From positions 2,358,501-2,422,500 of the forward strand of contig WPIO01000050.1 in assembly GCA_009760855.2 (NCBI GenBank): 64,000 nucleotides of DNA. Reading direction: 5' to 3'. Below the pieces are notes generated by a model. The model was given only the letters and a program-made list of their open reading frames with translations. It made no database searches and had not been told where the DNA came from. A program made the position numbers and the translations under genes. This document shows, piece after piece, positions 22,685 through 33,620 of this stretch. Within the stretch, counting starts at the first letter, position 1, and the number at the start of each line of letters is the position of its first letter. This stretch comes from Cristatella mucedo. Lineage: Eukaryota > Bryozoa > Phylactolaemata > Cristatellidae.

Positions 22685-24311
22685 GTAGGCGAGGCCTCGA
22701 ACTCTACTTGCTGCTAAATGTCACAGTTACTTGCCAAATATGCCTGCAGCCTTGCAATTAATGAGAAACGAAACGCCTGACCTAAATAAATAGAAAATAT
22801 TTGTGGTTTATTTAAAAATGGCATGTTTTCAATTGATTCACTATTTGCTAGACCTAACTTCAAGACAGCTGTTTGTAGAAAATGCAATGCACAGTAATTA
22901 AGTTGATTTATTCTAAGAGTAGCAACTGTGACCACAATCTTACTATCTGAAGTGGTATTAGATATATTGAAGATGATACTTATTATTTTGTCATAGAACG
23001 AATGGAGATGCAAAACAATAGATAGTGTGTGGCCATCGCAGTTTGTCAGTTCGTCGAGCTCCAGTAAACCAAACTTGAAGCAGGCAGCAGTTTGTAAATT
23101 CAGGTGAAAAGATTGCTTGATTGAAAGGTAACTCTGAACTTCAATGAATTAATAATATGAATAATCCTGAGCATTATTTGATAATCTCAACCCAATAGCA
23201 CAAGCTTATTTGAATAATAGATCACGTTCTATGACATTGCAAAGAGTTTCATTTTTACCATTCAAGCTGCACATTGCAGCATATTTTTAGAGCTAGTCCG
23301 TGATACCGATTAGAGATCCCGCTGGATTTTGTCAATGGCTTACTTTATCTTACCCTAAGGGTTAACCTTGGAGTACGGTTCAGCTCTTAATGACTAACGT
23401 TGAGTCACTGTTTTCTAAGAGGCGAAGGTTTTTCGAATATGCAAAAGTATAGTGTTAAATTTGATTTGATTTACATTCGATTTTACTTATTTTGGTGTCC
23501 AAATACGTTGAGAAAGTGAACAGTATTTTTCGGTGATTTCTGGCATCGGACATACAAATGGATTTCACGTCCATTATTCGGATTAATAACCCTTATGTAG
23601 CACTGAAAGACCACTAAGGCAGTTTTCAGTTTAAACGCTGCGGTTGTAGCTTACGTTCCCACTAATAATCTAGTAAATGGCAATACAAACACCGAATGCA
23701 CTTATGCTTAGTGCCCCGAGAGAACTTGATCTCGAGCCAGGCACTTCAAAATCTGTCGCCAAATGATGAAAATCGAGATCTGGCTTCATGCTGAATGTCG
23801 ATCATATGAAAGTAAGCATGTATATCATCATACATGAAGTGTGCTAAAGCTAACATGGTCGACAATTGTGACACGTTATTAAGGTACCCAAATGGTGCAT
23901 ACCCGAAGGAAGTTGCTTAGTTAGTTTAAGTCCCACAACAATTATAGGATTCCCTATATTACCACTTGTCAACTACTGTGAATAGAGATTTAGTCCTCAT
24001 AAGTCGCTATAGAAATTTCAAAATACTATAATCGTTAATAACTTCTCTGTTCAACCTGGTAATATCAAAAAGAATAACGAATGTCGTGAGCTACATCAGA
24101 TCCAATGTAGGAATATGAGTTCTTTTTTTCCACTTGAGCCGATATCAAAACAAGCAAGTCGCAGACACTTCAACGTACAGGAATTCAAAAGGATCAATTT
24201 TGTTTTAATAATAGAATACACAATTAATCCTGTAGATTTTCTCGTACAGCGTGCTGCAACTTTGATGCCTACGGTCGCTATGATTAGCACTGAGATTTTA
24301 TTTTTATTTAG

Positions 24312-24404
24312 GGCTGTGAACGCCGACTTGAATGTTGAAGCTGAATACCAGGTACGGAATAATGAATTGTGTTTTTCTCTGAGAGGAGCTGAAGTAGTTG
24401 ACCA
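24312..24404 (+). CDS. Exon E3 of the tandem-cassette gene
   Basis: Acceptor TTTTATTTAG, donor GACCA|GTAAGTG; 93 nt, 1 + 30 codons + 2. The peptide starts AVNADLNVEAEYQVRNNEL and ends GAEVVD. The last two bases (CA) plus the first base of exon C3 (G) make CAG, Gln, so E splices in frame to C. It is acidic and short, with no recognised motif. Confidence 0.75.
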
Positions 24405-24513
24405 GTAAGTGGGCACATTTTCATGGTTAAGTAATAATATCTATTTAAGTAATTTAAATATACTGGGCGTTTCATTTTTGCCGAACTTAGGGACATTGCT
24501 ACTTTCATTGCAG

Positions 24514-24708
24514 GTTACCAGAAAAAGGAAATAGGCAAAATGACGGAGGCGACACATTTAATGAGGCAGATGAGTATCTTAGCAGCTTGGTGAATAATCT
24601 TAAGGGTTCCTGTCAGCCTGGTCAGGGTGAAGCTGTAGATACAGGTTCAAGAGCTCTCAGTCCCACCAACCAATCAGCTTTGGCACAGTTGCTCGAGCTC
24701 GATGATAG
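24514..24708 (+). CDS. Exon C3 of the tandem-cassette gene
   Basis: Acceptor TTTCATTGCAG, donor GATAG|GTAAAG; 195 nt. The peptide starts LPEKGNRQNDGGDTF and includes NEADEYLSSLVNNLKGSCQ, then SALAQLLELDD. Here GLDD of C2 has become ELDD. It is intact and follows E3 after a 109-nt intron. Confidence 0.8.
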
Positions 24709-25754
24709 GTAAAGTACTGCACTCTGTGGAACGGGTCCGCAGAATATACGCCGTAATTTTTATTAAAGCGTTGACTGTCTTTCTTTTTTGTTACTTGCGG
24801 AAAGAATGTGTGTGACCTGTGCAAGGATATCAGCTTGATACATTGAAAAAATTGAAGGTGCCGCGACTAAGATACTGCACGTGGCTGAGAGTGAAACAAT
24901 ATGTTATTATTTGTTAGCGGTTTCATCGGTATGAGAATAATCAAATTTGTGTGGAAGCTAAGCTAAGCTAAGCAGTGGTTTACTGAAAGCTAGGATAAAT
25001 CAGTGGGAAGGCAGAAATTAGAGGAGGTGATGACTCATCACGGATCGCCAAAGGAGATATGAAATCCGTCACCTGTTTACTATGTAGGCAAAACGTGCAT
25101 TCCAAGTTGAATGCTTGGACTAGTAAAATACCAAGAAACCATCTTGCCATTGAGGTCCTAATATGCTGAAGCTAATTTCAAACAGTCTCTAGATGCAAGA
25201 AACAGCTATTCCACGAGTACGTTGGTTCAAGTCAATTTAGTAATTAGCTTCAAACATTTGACATCCTATATCACATGTGACTAGAACGTCACTTTTAGTT
25301 GACAGAATGTAACCAGTTTGATAGAATCTCAATTGATCAAGTTACTATCGAAGCTAGTATTGTCGCAGCTGGAACCTCACATTCACATCAAGTAGAACGA
25401 TATCACTGCAGAGAAAAATATCTCTAGTAAATGTCTGCTGATCTTAAAACAAATTGCACCACGAAATTTACTGTCGGTGATATGTCCGTTTTATATTATC
25501 AGAGAAACTTAGTCCATGAGCTGGATAATTAGTTTGGTTGAAAAATTACTTTTAGCTAAGGCAAGACAGCACTATGTTGATGGCAAGACTTGTCTACAAC
25601 ACTAAATGAAAGGACAGGTGGCAGGGCTGAATCGCATTAGATTGCTGCATTGTTCATGCAATTACTTTGCTTGTCACTTTGTACAACGTGCTACAGCTTA
25701 GCAAGTTTTCAATTCACCTTCTGTGAAGAATATGGTCGTACTTGTACAAACGCA

Positions 25755-25756
<2 letters not shown>

Positions 25757-25793
<37 letters not shown>
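25757..25793. repeat. (CA)n microsatellite in block 3
   Basis: About 18 CA units, at the orthologous position to 22,476-22,512 upstream of exon D3. Confidence 0.95.
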
Positions 25794-25795
<2 letters not shown>

Positions 25796-25856
25796 GCACA
25801 CCCTCAAACTTAAATAAATGCACACATAAGATTTTATTTATTTATTGATATGATAG

Positions 25857-25967
25857 CCTTCTGGAGGTAGCGTACGGTGACGAAATTGACGAAGCATTCG
25901 TCCAAGCACTGAACATTCACTCGACTTTGACTTTCGATGGACTTGATCGTCATGATGGCAACCAAAG
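25857..25967 (+). CDS. Exon D3 of the tandem-cassette gene
   Basis: Acceptor TTGATATGATAG, donor AAAG|GTAGGCG; 111 nt. The peptide starts LLEVAYGDEIDEAFVQALN and ends TFDGLDRHDGNQ. It is intact and nearly identical in protein to D2 and D4. Confidence 0.8.
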
Positions 25968-27690
25968 GTAGGCGAGGCCTAGAACTCTAACTGCTGCTAA
26001 ATGTCACAGTTACTCGTACATGTACGTAGCCTTACAAATAATGCGAAACAAAACGCCTGACCTAAATAAATAGAAAATACTTTTATTTAATTAAAAATGT
26101 ATATTTTCATTTGATTTACTATTCGCTAGACCAACATTGAAAGCTATTTGTAGAAAATGCAATGCACAGTAATTAAGTTGATTTATTCTAAGATTAGCAA
26201 CTGTGACCACAATCTTACTATCTGAAGTGGAATTAGATATATTGTAGATGATACTTATTATTTTGTCATAGAACGAATGGAGATGCAAAACAATAGATAG
26301 TGTGTGGCCATCGAAGTTTGCCAGTTAGTCGAGCTTCAGTAAATCAAACTTGAAGCAGGTAGTAATCAGTACATTCAGGTGAAAAGCTTGATTGATTGTA
26401 TGGTAACTCTGAAAGTCTACACGGTTAGTAGCATTATAACAAGTTACACGACGTGCCAAGCCTGGATAGCCATTCAGCCAAATAAAAATGCCTGTGATAA
26501 CAGTGTTAAACGAATATCAATGATTTAATAATAAGAATAATCCTGAGCAATATTAAAAAAAACTCAAGCCAATAGCACAAGATTATTGGAATAATAGGTC
26601 ACGTTCTAAGAAATTGCGACGAGCTGCATTTCGACCCTTCAAGCAGCACATCGCAGCCTATTTTTAGAGCTAGTCCGTGATACCGATTAGAGATCCTGCT
26701 GGATTTTGTCAATTGCAAACTTTATCTTACCCTAACGATCAACATTGGAGTATGGTTCAGCTCTTAATGACTAACGTCGAGTCACTGTTTTCTCAGAGGC
26801 AAAGGTTTTTCGAATATGCTAAAGTCAAGTGTTTAAATTAGCTTTGATATGCCCGTGATTGTAACTTTTAGGTGACCCTATACGTTGTGAAAGTGAACAC
26901 TTTTTATGGTGATGGGTAGCATTCCATCATGCAAATAGATTTGAAATCCGTTTTATGGACTAACAATACTTTTGTAACGCAAAAAGAAGGCTAAAGCAGG
27001 CTTCAGTTTTCAACACTTTGGTTGTAGATTTCGTTCTCACTAACAATCTTTTTAATGGCAATACAAATACCGAATGGACTTTTGCTTAGTGTCCCGAGAG
27101 AACTTAATCTCGAGCCAGATACTTCATAATTCGCAGCAAAAGAATGAAAAACAAGATCTGGCTTCACGCTGAATGTCGATCATATAAAAGTAAGCATGTA
27201 TCGTCATAAATGAAGTGTGCTTAAGCAAACACAGTCCAAAATTGCAGCACTTAATTAAGGTACCTAACTGACGTATACCCGAAGGAAGTGGCTTAGTTAG
27301 TTTAGCTCCTACAACAATTATTTGATTCCTTATATTGCCACTTGTCAACTACGGTAGATAGAGATTTAATTCTCATAAGGCGCTATAGAGATTTCATAAT
27401 ACTGTAATCATGACGACCTTGGCTGTTGATCCTGGTATTTCTAAAAAACGAATAAGGAATGTCGTCACTACATCCGCTCCAATTTAGGAATATGAGTTCT
27501 TTATTTTCTTCACGTAAGCCGATATCAAAACAAGCAAGTCGCAGACACTTCAATGTACAGGAATTAAAAGTATCAATTTTGCTTTACAAATAGAATGCGC
27601 AATAATTTTTATAGATTTTCTGGTACAGCGTGCTGTAACTTTGATGCTTACCGTTACTATGATTAGCACTGAGATTTTATTTTTATATAG

Positions 27691-27783
27691 GGCTGTGAAC
27701 GCCGACATGAATATGGAGGCTGACTACCAGGTACAGAATAATGAATTGTGTTCTTCTCTAGCCGGAGCTGAAGTAGTTGACCA
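27691..27783 (+). CDS. Exon E4 of the tandem-cassette gene
   Basis: Acceptor TTTTATATAG, donor GACCA|GTAAGTG; 93 nt. The peptide starts AVNADMNMEADYQVQNNEL and continues CSSLAGAEVVD. It joins C4 in frame through a CAG (Gln) codon. E3-E5 keep AV(N/S)A, (V/M)E, the NNE motif and EV(V/T)D. Confidence 0.75.
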
Positions 27784-27892
27784 GTAAGTGGGCAACTTTC
27801 AATGGTTAACTGATGATGTCAAATTGAGTAGTTGAAATTGACTGAGCTTTTCAAGTTTGCCCAATTTTTGGACACTGCTACTTTCATTGCAG

Positions 27893-28087
27893 GTTACCAG
27901 AAAAAAGAAATAAACAAAGTGACGGAGACAACACATTTATTGAGGCGGATGAGTATCTTAGCAGCTTGGTTAATAATCTTAAGGGTTCCTGTCAGCCTGA
28001 TCCGGATGCAGCTGTAGGTACGGGCTCAAGAGCTCTCAGTCCCACCGACCAATCAGCTTTGGCACAGTTGCTCGAGCTCAACGATAG
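27893..28087 (+). CDS. Exon C4 of the tandem-cassette gene
   Basis: Acceptor TTTCATTGCAG, donor GATAG|GTAAAG; 195 nt. The peptide starts LPEKRNKQSDGDNTF, reads IEADEYLSSLVNNLKGSCQ and ends SALAQLLELND. Intact. It resembles C1 at IEADEYLSS and C3 at LLEL. Confidence 0.8.
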
Positions 28088-29188
28088 GTAAAGAACTGCA
28101 CCCTGTGGAATAAGTCCCATAATCCACGCCTTAATTTTTTTTAAAGCATTGACTATCTTTCATTTTGTTACTTAGTATTAATTTCGGAAAGAATGTGTGT
28201 GAAGCTGTATAGTTGTTGTAACTTGATCCATTGAAAAAATCGAAGGTGCCACGACCAGGATACTGCACATGGCTGTGAGTGAAAAAATGTGGTATTTTTT
28301 GCTAGCGGCTTCTTCGGTTTGAGAATAATCACATATCTGTGGAAGCTAGGCTAGGCAGCGGTTTACTCAAAGCTAGGATAAATTAGTTCGAAGACAAAAA
28401 TTGAGAAAAGGTGATGACTCATCACAGATCGCGAAAGGAGACAAGAAATCCGTCGCCAGTTTACCATTTAGCCAGAACGTGCGTTCTCAGTTGATTGCTT
28501 TGACGAATACATTGTTACAAAAAATCTTTTCAGTGAGTTCCTAACTTGTTGAGTTTTTTTACCGCCTTTACATTCACGCAACAGCTATTCCTGGAGTACG
28601 TTAGTTCAAGTCAATTTAGAAATTAGCATAATATATTTCACATCCTATACCATATATGATAAGAATGTCACTTTCAGTTGACATAACATAATTAGTTTGA
28701 TAGATTCTTAATGGGTCAAGTTACTACCGAAGCTATTTTTTTCGCAGTTCAAACGTCACATTTCCTAATAACTCGAATGATGTCACTGCAGATATAAATT
28801 GCTCTCCTAAATGTCAACTGGTCTTAAAAAACGTAGCACCACGAAAGTCAGTATCGGTATTAAGTTCTTTTTTAGAAGACCATAGAAATTTAGTTCTTGA
28901 GCTAGATGGTTATTGTTTTGAATTACTTTTAGCTAAGGCATAACCGCACTATTTAGATGGTAAGACTTGTCTACAACACCGATTTAAAAGATAGGCGGCA
29001 GAGGTGAGTCGCGTACGAGTGCTGCAATTGTTTACACAATTATTTTGCTTGCTCGTTCGTGCAACGTGCTACACTACAGCAAGTTTGTAATTCACCCCAT
29101 GTGACAAGCATGGGCATGTTTTTACACCCACACATACACACGCACAAACACAGTTACATGCACACATATAGTTTTATTTATGCGATAG

Positions 29189-29299
29189 GCTTCTGGAGGT
29201 AGCATACGGTGACGAAATTGATGAAGCATTTGTCCAAACACTGAAAGTTCAATCGACCTTGAGTTTCGACGGACTCGATCGTCATGATGGCAACCAAAG
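29189..29299 (+). CDS. Exon D4 of the tandem-cassette gene
   Basis: Acceptor TTATGCGATAG, donor AAAG|GTAGGCG; 111 nt. The peptide starts LLEVAYGDEIDEAFVQTLK and ends SFDGLDRHDGNQ. The first base is G, where most copies have C, so the codon across the splice becomes AGG (Arg) instead of AGC (Ser). Confidence 0.8.
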
Positions 29300-31026
29300 G
29301 TAGGCGAGGCATCGAACTCTTACTTTCTGTCATATGTCTCAGTTAATCTAAAATATGGATGTAGCCTTTAAATTTATGCGAACCAAAACTCCTGATCCAA
29401 AGATCTAGATAATAGGTATTTGTTTAAATAATGTGCATTTTCAATTGATCTACTATTCGCTAGACCAAACTTGAAAGCTATTCGTAGGAAATGCAATGCA
29501 CAGTGAACAAGTTGATTTATTTTGCGTGTAGCAGCTGTGACCACAATCTCCCTATCTGAATTTGAACTAGATATTTTTTTGAGATAACGCCTAATATTTT
29601 TTCAGAAGTAATGGAGATGCAAAACGACAGATAATGCGTAACCATTACAGTTGGCCAGTTCGTTGAGCACCTGTAAAACATACCTTAAAGGAGGCTGTAT
29701 TCAAGAAGCTCAGGTGAAGTAGTTGCATGGTTGAATCGTATCACTAAAAATCTAGCTGGTTCAGTAATATTAAAAACAGGGCCAAGACGTGCCTAAATCG
29801 GATAGCCATCAAGACAATTTTTCACTGCTTGTGATACAAAAGTGTAAAATGAACTTCAATGATTTAATACTTCGAATACTCCTGAGTTTTATTTTATTAA
29901 GTGAGTCCAGTAGTACAAGCACATATAACAATGCGTCGCATTTTATGAAATTGTAGCGAGTTGCATCTTGATCCTTCAGGCAGGGCATTGCAACACATTT
30001 TTAGAGTTAGTCCATTAAAAAAATTAGAGATACTCGCAAATTTTGTCAATGAGCTACTTTACCTACCCTAAAAATCAACCTTCGAGAACATAGTTCAGCT
30101 CTTTATGATCAACGCTGAGTCTATAATATCTCAGAAGCTAAAGTTTAACGAACATGCTAAAGTCAATTGTTTAAATTTGTTTTAATATGCACTTGATTTT
30201 AACTTTTAGCTGACCCTATATGCAGAAAAAGTGAAAAGTATTTTGCGGTGATTACTTGCATCGCAACATGCAAATCGGTTTCACATGCGTTATTTGGACA
30301 GACACCCTTATGTAGCACTAAAAGACGGCTAAGGAAGTTTACAGTTTTAAAGACCACGGGTTGGGCCTACATGCCCACTAATAATCTATTTAATGACAAT
30401 AAAAATACCAACAGAGCTTTCGTTCAGTGCTTTGAGAGAAGTAGATCTCTAGCCAGGTACTTCAAGATGCATGGTGAAAGAATGTAAACCAAGATATGGC
30501 AACATGCTAAATGTCGATCATATAAAAGCAGGTATCGTCATTTATTAAGTGTTCTTAAGTAAAAACGGTTACAAATAGCCACACGTTATTAAGGCATCTA
30601 CCCGACATATACCCAAAGCAAGTGGCTTAGTTAGGTTAGCTCCAGCAACGATTATATGTTTTCCTATATAGCCACTTGTCAACTTCCGTGGATAGAGACT
30701 TGTTCTCATAAGGCGCTATAGAGATTTCATAATACTATAATCATAACTACCTTTGCTGTTGATCCTAGTAGCTTCTCAAAAAAGAATAACGAATGTCGTG
30801 AGATATATCAGCTCCAATGTGGGAATATGAGTTCTTTATTTTTACATGTGAACCGACATCAAAACAAGCAAGTCATAGACACTTGATTGTAAATGAATTG
30901 AAAAGGATCAATTTTGTTTTACAAATATAATGCACAATTGATTTAATAGATTTTCCGGTTTTAGTATGCAATAACTTTGATGTTTATGGTTTCTATGATT
31001 AGCAATGACATTTTATTATTAAATAG

Positions 31027-31119
31027 AGCTGTGAGCGCCGAAACTAATATGGAAGTGGAGTACCCTGTACAGAATAATGAAGTATTATCTTCACTATCGG
31101 GAACTGAAGTAACTGACCA
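31027..31119 (+). CDS. Exon E5 of the tandem-cassette gene
   Basis: Acceptor TATTAAATAG, donor GACCA|GTAAGTG; 93 nt. The peptide starts AVSAETNMEVEYPVQNNEV and ends GTEVTD. Several replacement changes compared with E3/E4, but length, phase and both splice sites are kept. Confidence 0.75.
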
Positions 31120-31228
31120 GTAAGTGAGCAAGTTTTGATGGTAATGTAATAATGTCTAATATAGTAATTTAAATCGGCTGGGCGTTTTGATGATGCCGAA
31201 TTTATGGACACGGCTCTTTTTATTTCAG

Positions 31229-31423
31229 CTTACCAGAACGGGGAGATAAGGAAAGTGACGACGATGACACATTTCATGAGGCTGCTGAGTATCTTAGCAG
31301 CTTGGTGAATGATCTTAAGCTGATCCGGCAGCCTGATTCGGGTGCCAATGTAGGTACGGGTTCTAGAGCTCCCAGTCCCACCGACCAATCAGCACTGGAA
31401 AGGTTGCTTGGACTTGACGATAG
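31229..31423 (+). CDS. Exon C5 of the tandem-cassette gene, with a GC donor
   Basis: Acceptor TTTATTTCAG; 195 nt. The peptide starts LPERGDKESDDDDTF, reads HEAAEYLSSLVNDLK and ends SALERLLGLDD. The donor is GATAG|GCAAGT instead of GATAG|GTAAAG. AG|GCAAGT is the known consensus of the minor GC-AG intron class, so splicing may still occur. If it fails, translation runs on for about 30 codons (QVLHSVECVPKAAL...) to a stop at 31,512-31,514, giving an alternative C-terminus. The LxxLL-like motif is LERLL here. Confidence 0.7.
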
Positions 31424-31504
31424 GCAAGTACTGCACTCTGTGGAATGTGTTCCCAAAGCCGCTCTAAATGTCTTTGTAAAAAAAATAATAGCTGATTTAA
31501 AAGC

Positions 31505-31645
31505 CACTGTATAGCGAAAGAAGATGAGAATTTATGGTCATCGCCGCCCCTTTCCTTGGCGATAAAGAAGTGTTCACCACAGGATAAGAACCTACGATCT
31601 CTGGATCGAAGTCGAGAAAAGGAACCGCCTTACCGCCCTCACAGT
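31505..31645 (-). mobile_element. SINE-1 copy, minus orientation, diverged
   Basis: Reading the minus strand, it has GGTAAGGCGGTTCC (A-box region), a diverged B-box region, a TCGCCA-like block and a TCTTTCGCTATACAG end, matching SINE-1 at 58,308-58,482. It lies just 3' of exon C5. Confidence 0.65.
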
Positions 31646-32614
31646 TATCTATTATCTCTATCGTTGCTTTATGCAATAACAATCAGAAACAACAGGTGTC
31701 TAGCTGTACACGGATGAAAGTGGATCCATCCAAAAAAGTCCAAGTTGCTTGAACTAAATTACTCTGCTTCAGTGAGAAAAGAGCGATTAAATTTGAAATA
31801 AGCGGCTGCTCTGATTTCAGAATGAACAATTTACTATGTGTGAGGCGAAGAGCGTTGGTAACTGAGAGCAAGGCTACAGCAGTGAAAAGACTGGAATTAA
31901 ACGAATGTGAAAACCCTCATCCTAACTTACTGAAGTGGTTTAAAACCCGTCACCACTTTACAATACAGGTGTTATATGTATTCCTAGGAGTTTTCTTAAT
32001 CAAGTATAATGCCACGAAGATCACGTGACAATGAGATCATAAGGACTCGATATAAGACTTAAACAACCTCGGCATGCAAGGAGTATTCTACGAATACGTT
32101 AGTTCAAGTAAATTTTAAATAAGGTTCTACATTTCAAAGATCAAAGGTCATATATAACTATAATCTAACTTAAAATTTAAAGAATTTAGTAAATTTGATT
32201 TACTAGCAATTGTCCAAATTTTCATAGAAGCTAGTTCTCTGATAACTGATACCTCAAAATTCTCTTAGAATTGGACTATTTCACTTTAGTTATAAATTGC
32301 CCACCTAAATTTACGCTACTCTTCAAAAACATTGCACCTCGAAAGTCGCTCTCAGTACTAGGTCATTTATACACAACCTCGTAATTTTACTATATAATGG
32401 ATTAAAAAAGTGGGGTGAAAGATTAGTGTTAGCTGAGGCAGGGCAACGTTCTGCTGACAGTGATAAGAACAATCAGTACTGGAAGCAAGTTGCATTCGAA
32501 TGCTACACTTCTGTAAATAACTGTTTTGCTTGCCCGCTCGTGCAACCTACTACAATCATATTTTTAGCATGCCTCCTATGACCTGCATGGGTATGTTTTT
32601 ATTATAAATTCTTT

Positions 32615-32616
<2 letters not shown>

Positions 32617-32656
<40 letters not shown>
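32617..32656. repeat. (AT)n microsatellite in block 5
   Basis: About 20 AT units immediately upstream of D5, where blocks 2 and 3 have (CA)n. Confidence 0.95.
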
Positions 32657-32662
<6 letters not shown>

Positions 32663-32673
32663 TTACATTACAG

Positions 32674-32788
32674 CGTTATGGAGGTAATGTGCGACCTACA
32701 AATTGACGAAGAGTTTTCCCAAGCGCTGAGCCTTCCTCCACTTGTGAGTTTTGACGTACCGTCAGTTCATGATGACGGCCAAAGGAAG
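32674..32788 (+). CDS. Exon D5, divergent last copy with shifted donor
   Basis: Acceptor TTACATTACAG. The first 111 nt align with D1-D4 (VMEVMCDLQIDEEFSQALS, later VSFD and HDDGQ), but the usual donor site AAAG|GT is AAAG|GA here. The next GT (GGAAG|GTAAAG at 32,789) would make a 115-nt exon ending in phase 0 rather than phase 2. So either the following exon begins in phase 0, or this exon is not used. The protein differs at about half its positions from D4. Real coding status uncertain. Confidence 0.5.
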
Positions 32789-33099
32789 GTAAAGCTTCGA
32801 GATTGTACTTGCTGTTAAATTAATCAGTCGTGAAATGTATAGCCTTCGCGATTTTTTACGTGGACCAAACTGCCTGGCCCATAGACATATAAATTAACTG
32901 TTAAAGTATATTTGTTAAGCCCCTTCAGGCAATTAAATTTAGTTCTAGGCACGTTACGTATAATGTAAGAGAAACATGTAAATGTTGTCTGTGATAAAAT
33001 TCGCGCGGTGCTAAAGTTTAAGCACAAAAAGGACAAACAGCTAGTATCCAGTGATTACTCTGAACAACAGATTTACTCATACTTCTTTTCAAATGACTT

Positions 33100-33620
33100 C
33101 GCAGCAAGGATTTCACGATGACAGCAGTCCGTGTTAACAATGACATTTTACGTGGCGATGATAACGGGAATGTTACTGCCCGATCTCCGCTAGATCTGTC
33201 AGCTGCCTTCGACGCATGGGTCACAATGTTCTACTTAAACAACTGAGAACAATGATCGCGCTGGCAGACGAGGAACTGGCGTGGTTCAAATCGTACTTGT
33301 CTGATCGTGTTCAATCCGTGTAGTGTGGGGGTCAGGTCGCATACGAGTTGGGTCACCTGTGGAGTCCCTCAAGGATCCTTCCTCAGTCCCTTGCTGTTAT
33401 CCACTTATACTCAACCTCAGGGAAATGTGACTTATGCCCATGGAGTAGGATATCAATTTTATGCTGACGATGCTCAGCTCCAGTTGTACTCAAACAGTCG
33501 TAATCTGCTGCAGTAAATATAAACTGAATGCTTACAATGCATACATTCCATCCTGGATGTCGAAAAACTTCTGAAACTAAATGACGATAAAATCGTAATT
33601 GATCGATAATTTAAATGATT
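33100..33620 (+). mobile_element. LINE-2-like reverse transcriptase fragment, plus orientation
   Basis: A decayed frame carries DLSAAFD, then VTCGVPQGSFLSPLLLSTYT, then GYQFYADDAQLQLY. These are the palm-domain motifs of an L2/CR1 reverse transcriptase with catalytic Tyr-Ala-Asp-Asp. Stops and frameshifts interrupt it. It is the plus-strand relative of the LINE-2 at 45.3-48.8 kb. Confidence 0.85.

Larger units (their letters stand above)
20630..23908 (+). repeat. Array block 2 (dead E, C2, D2)
   Basis: Starts at AAGTGGCTTAGTTGC; GAATGTCGTGAGCTACATC recurs near 20,803. It has the same internal order as the other blocks and a long (CA)n at 22,476-22,512. Intron alignment with block 3 is good, with small indels throughout. 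Confidence 0.8.
23909..27285 (+). repeat. Array block 3 (E3, C3, D3)
   Basis: Starts at GGAAGTTGCTTAGTTAG; GAATGTCGTGAGCTACATC recurs near 24,080. It is the first block in which all three exons are intact. (CA)n at 25,757-25,793. Confidence 0.8.
27286..30623 (+). repeat. Array block 4 (E4, C4, D4)
   Basis: Starts at GGAAGTGGCTTAGTTAG; the GAATGTCGTCA version of the landmark lies near 27,458. It has three intact exons. The microsatellite position has only a broken CA-rich stretch (29,125-29,153). Confidence 0.8.
30624..32900 (+). repeat. Array block 5 (E5, C5, D5), most diverged and truncated
   Basis: Starts at GCAAGTGGCTTAGTTAG. It has E5, C5 with a GC donor, a SINE insertion (31,505-31,645), an (AT)n run in place of (CA)n, and the divergent D5. 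Homology to the other blocks fades after about 32,850. Confidence 0.7.

Noticed and set aside
17622-32900. CRISPR or satellite interpretation of the tandem array
   Set aside because: Repeats are about 3 kb long, contain spliced-exon signatures and diverge gradually; they lack short regular repeat-spacer structure.
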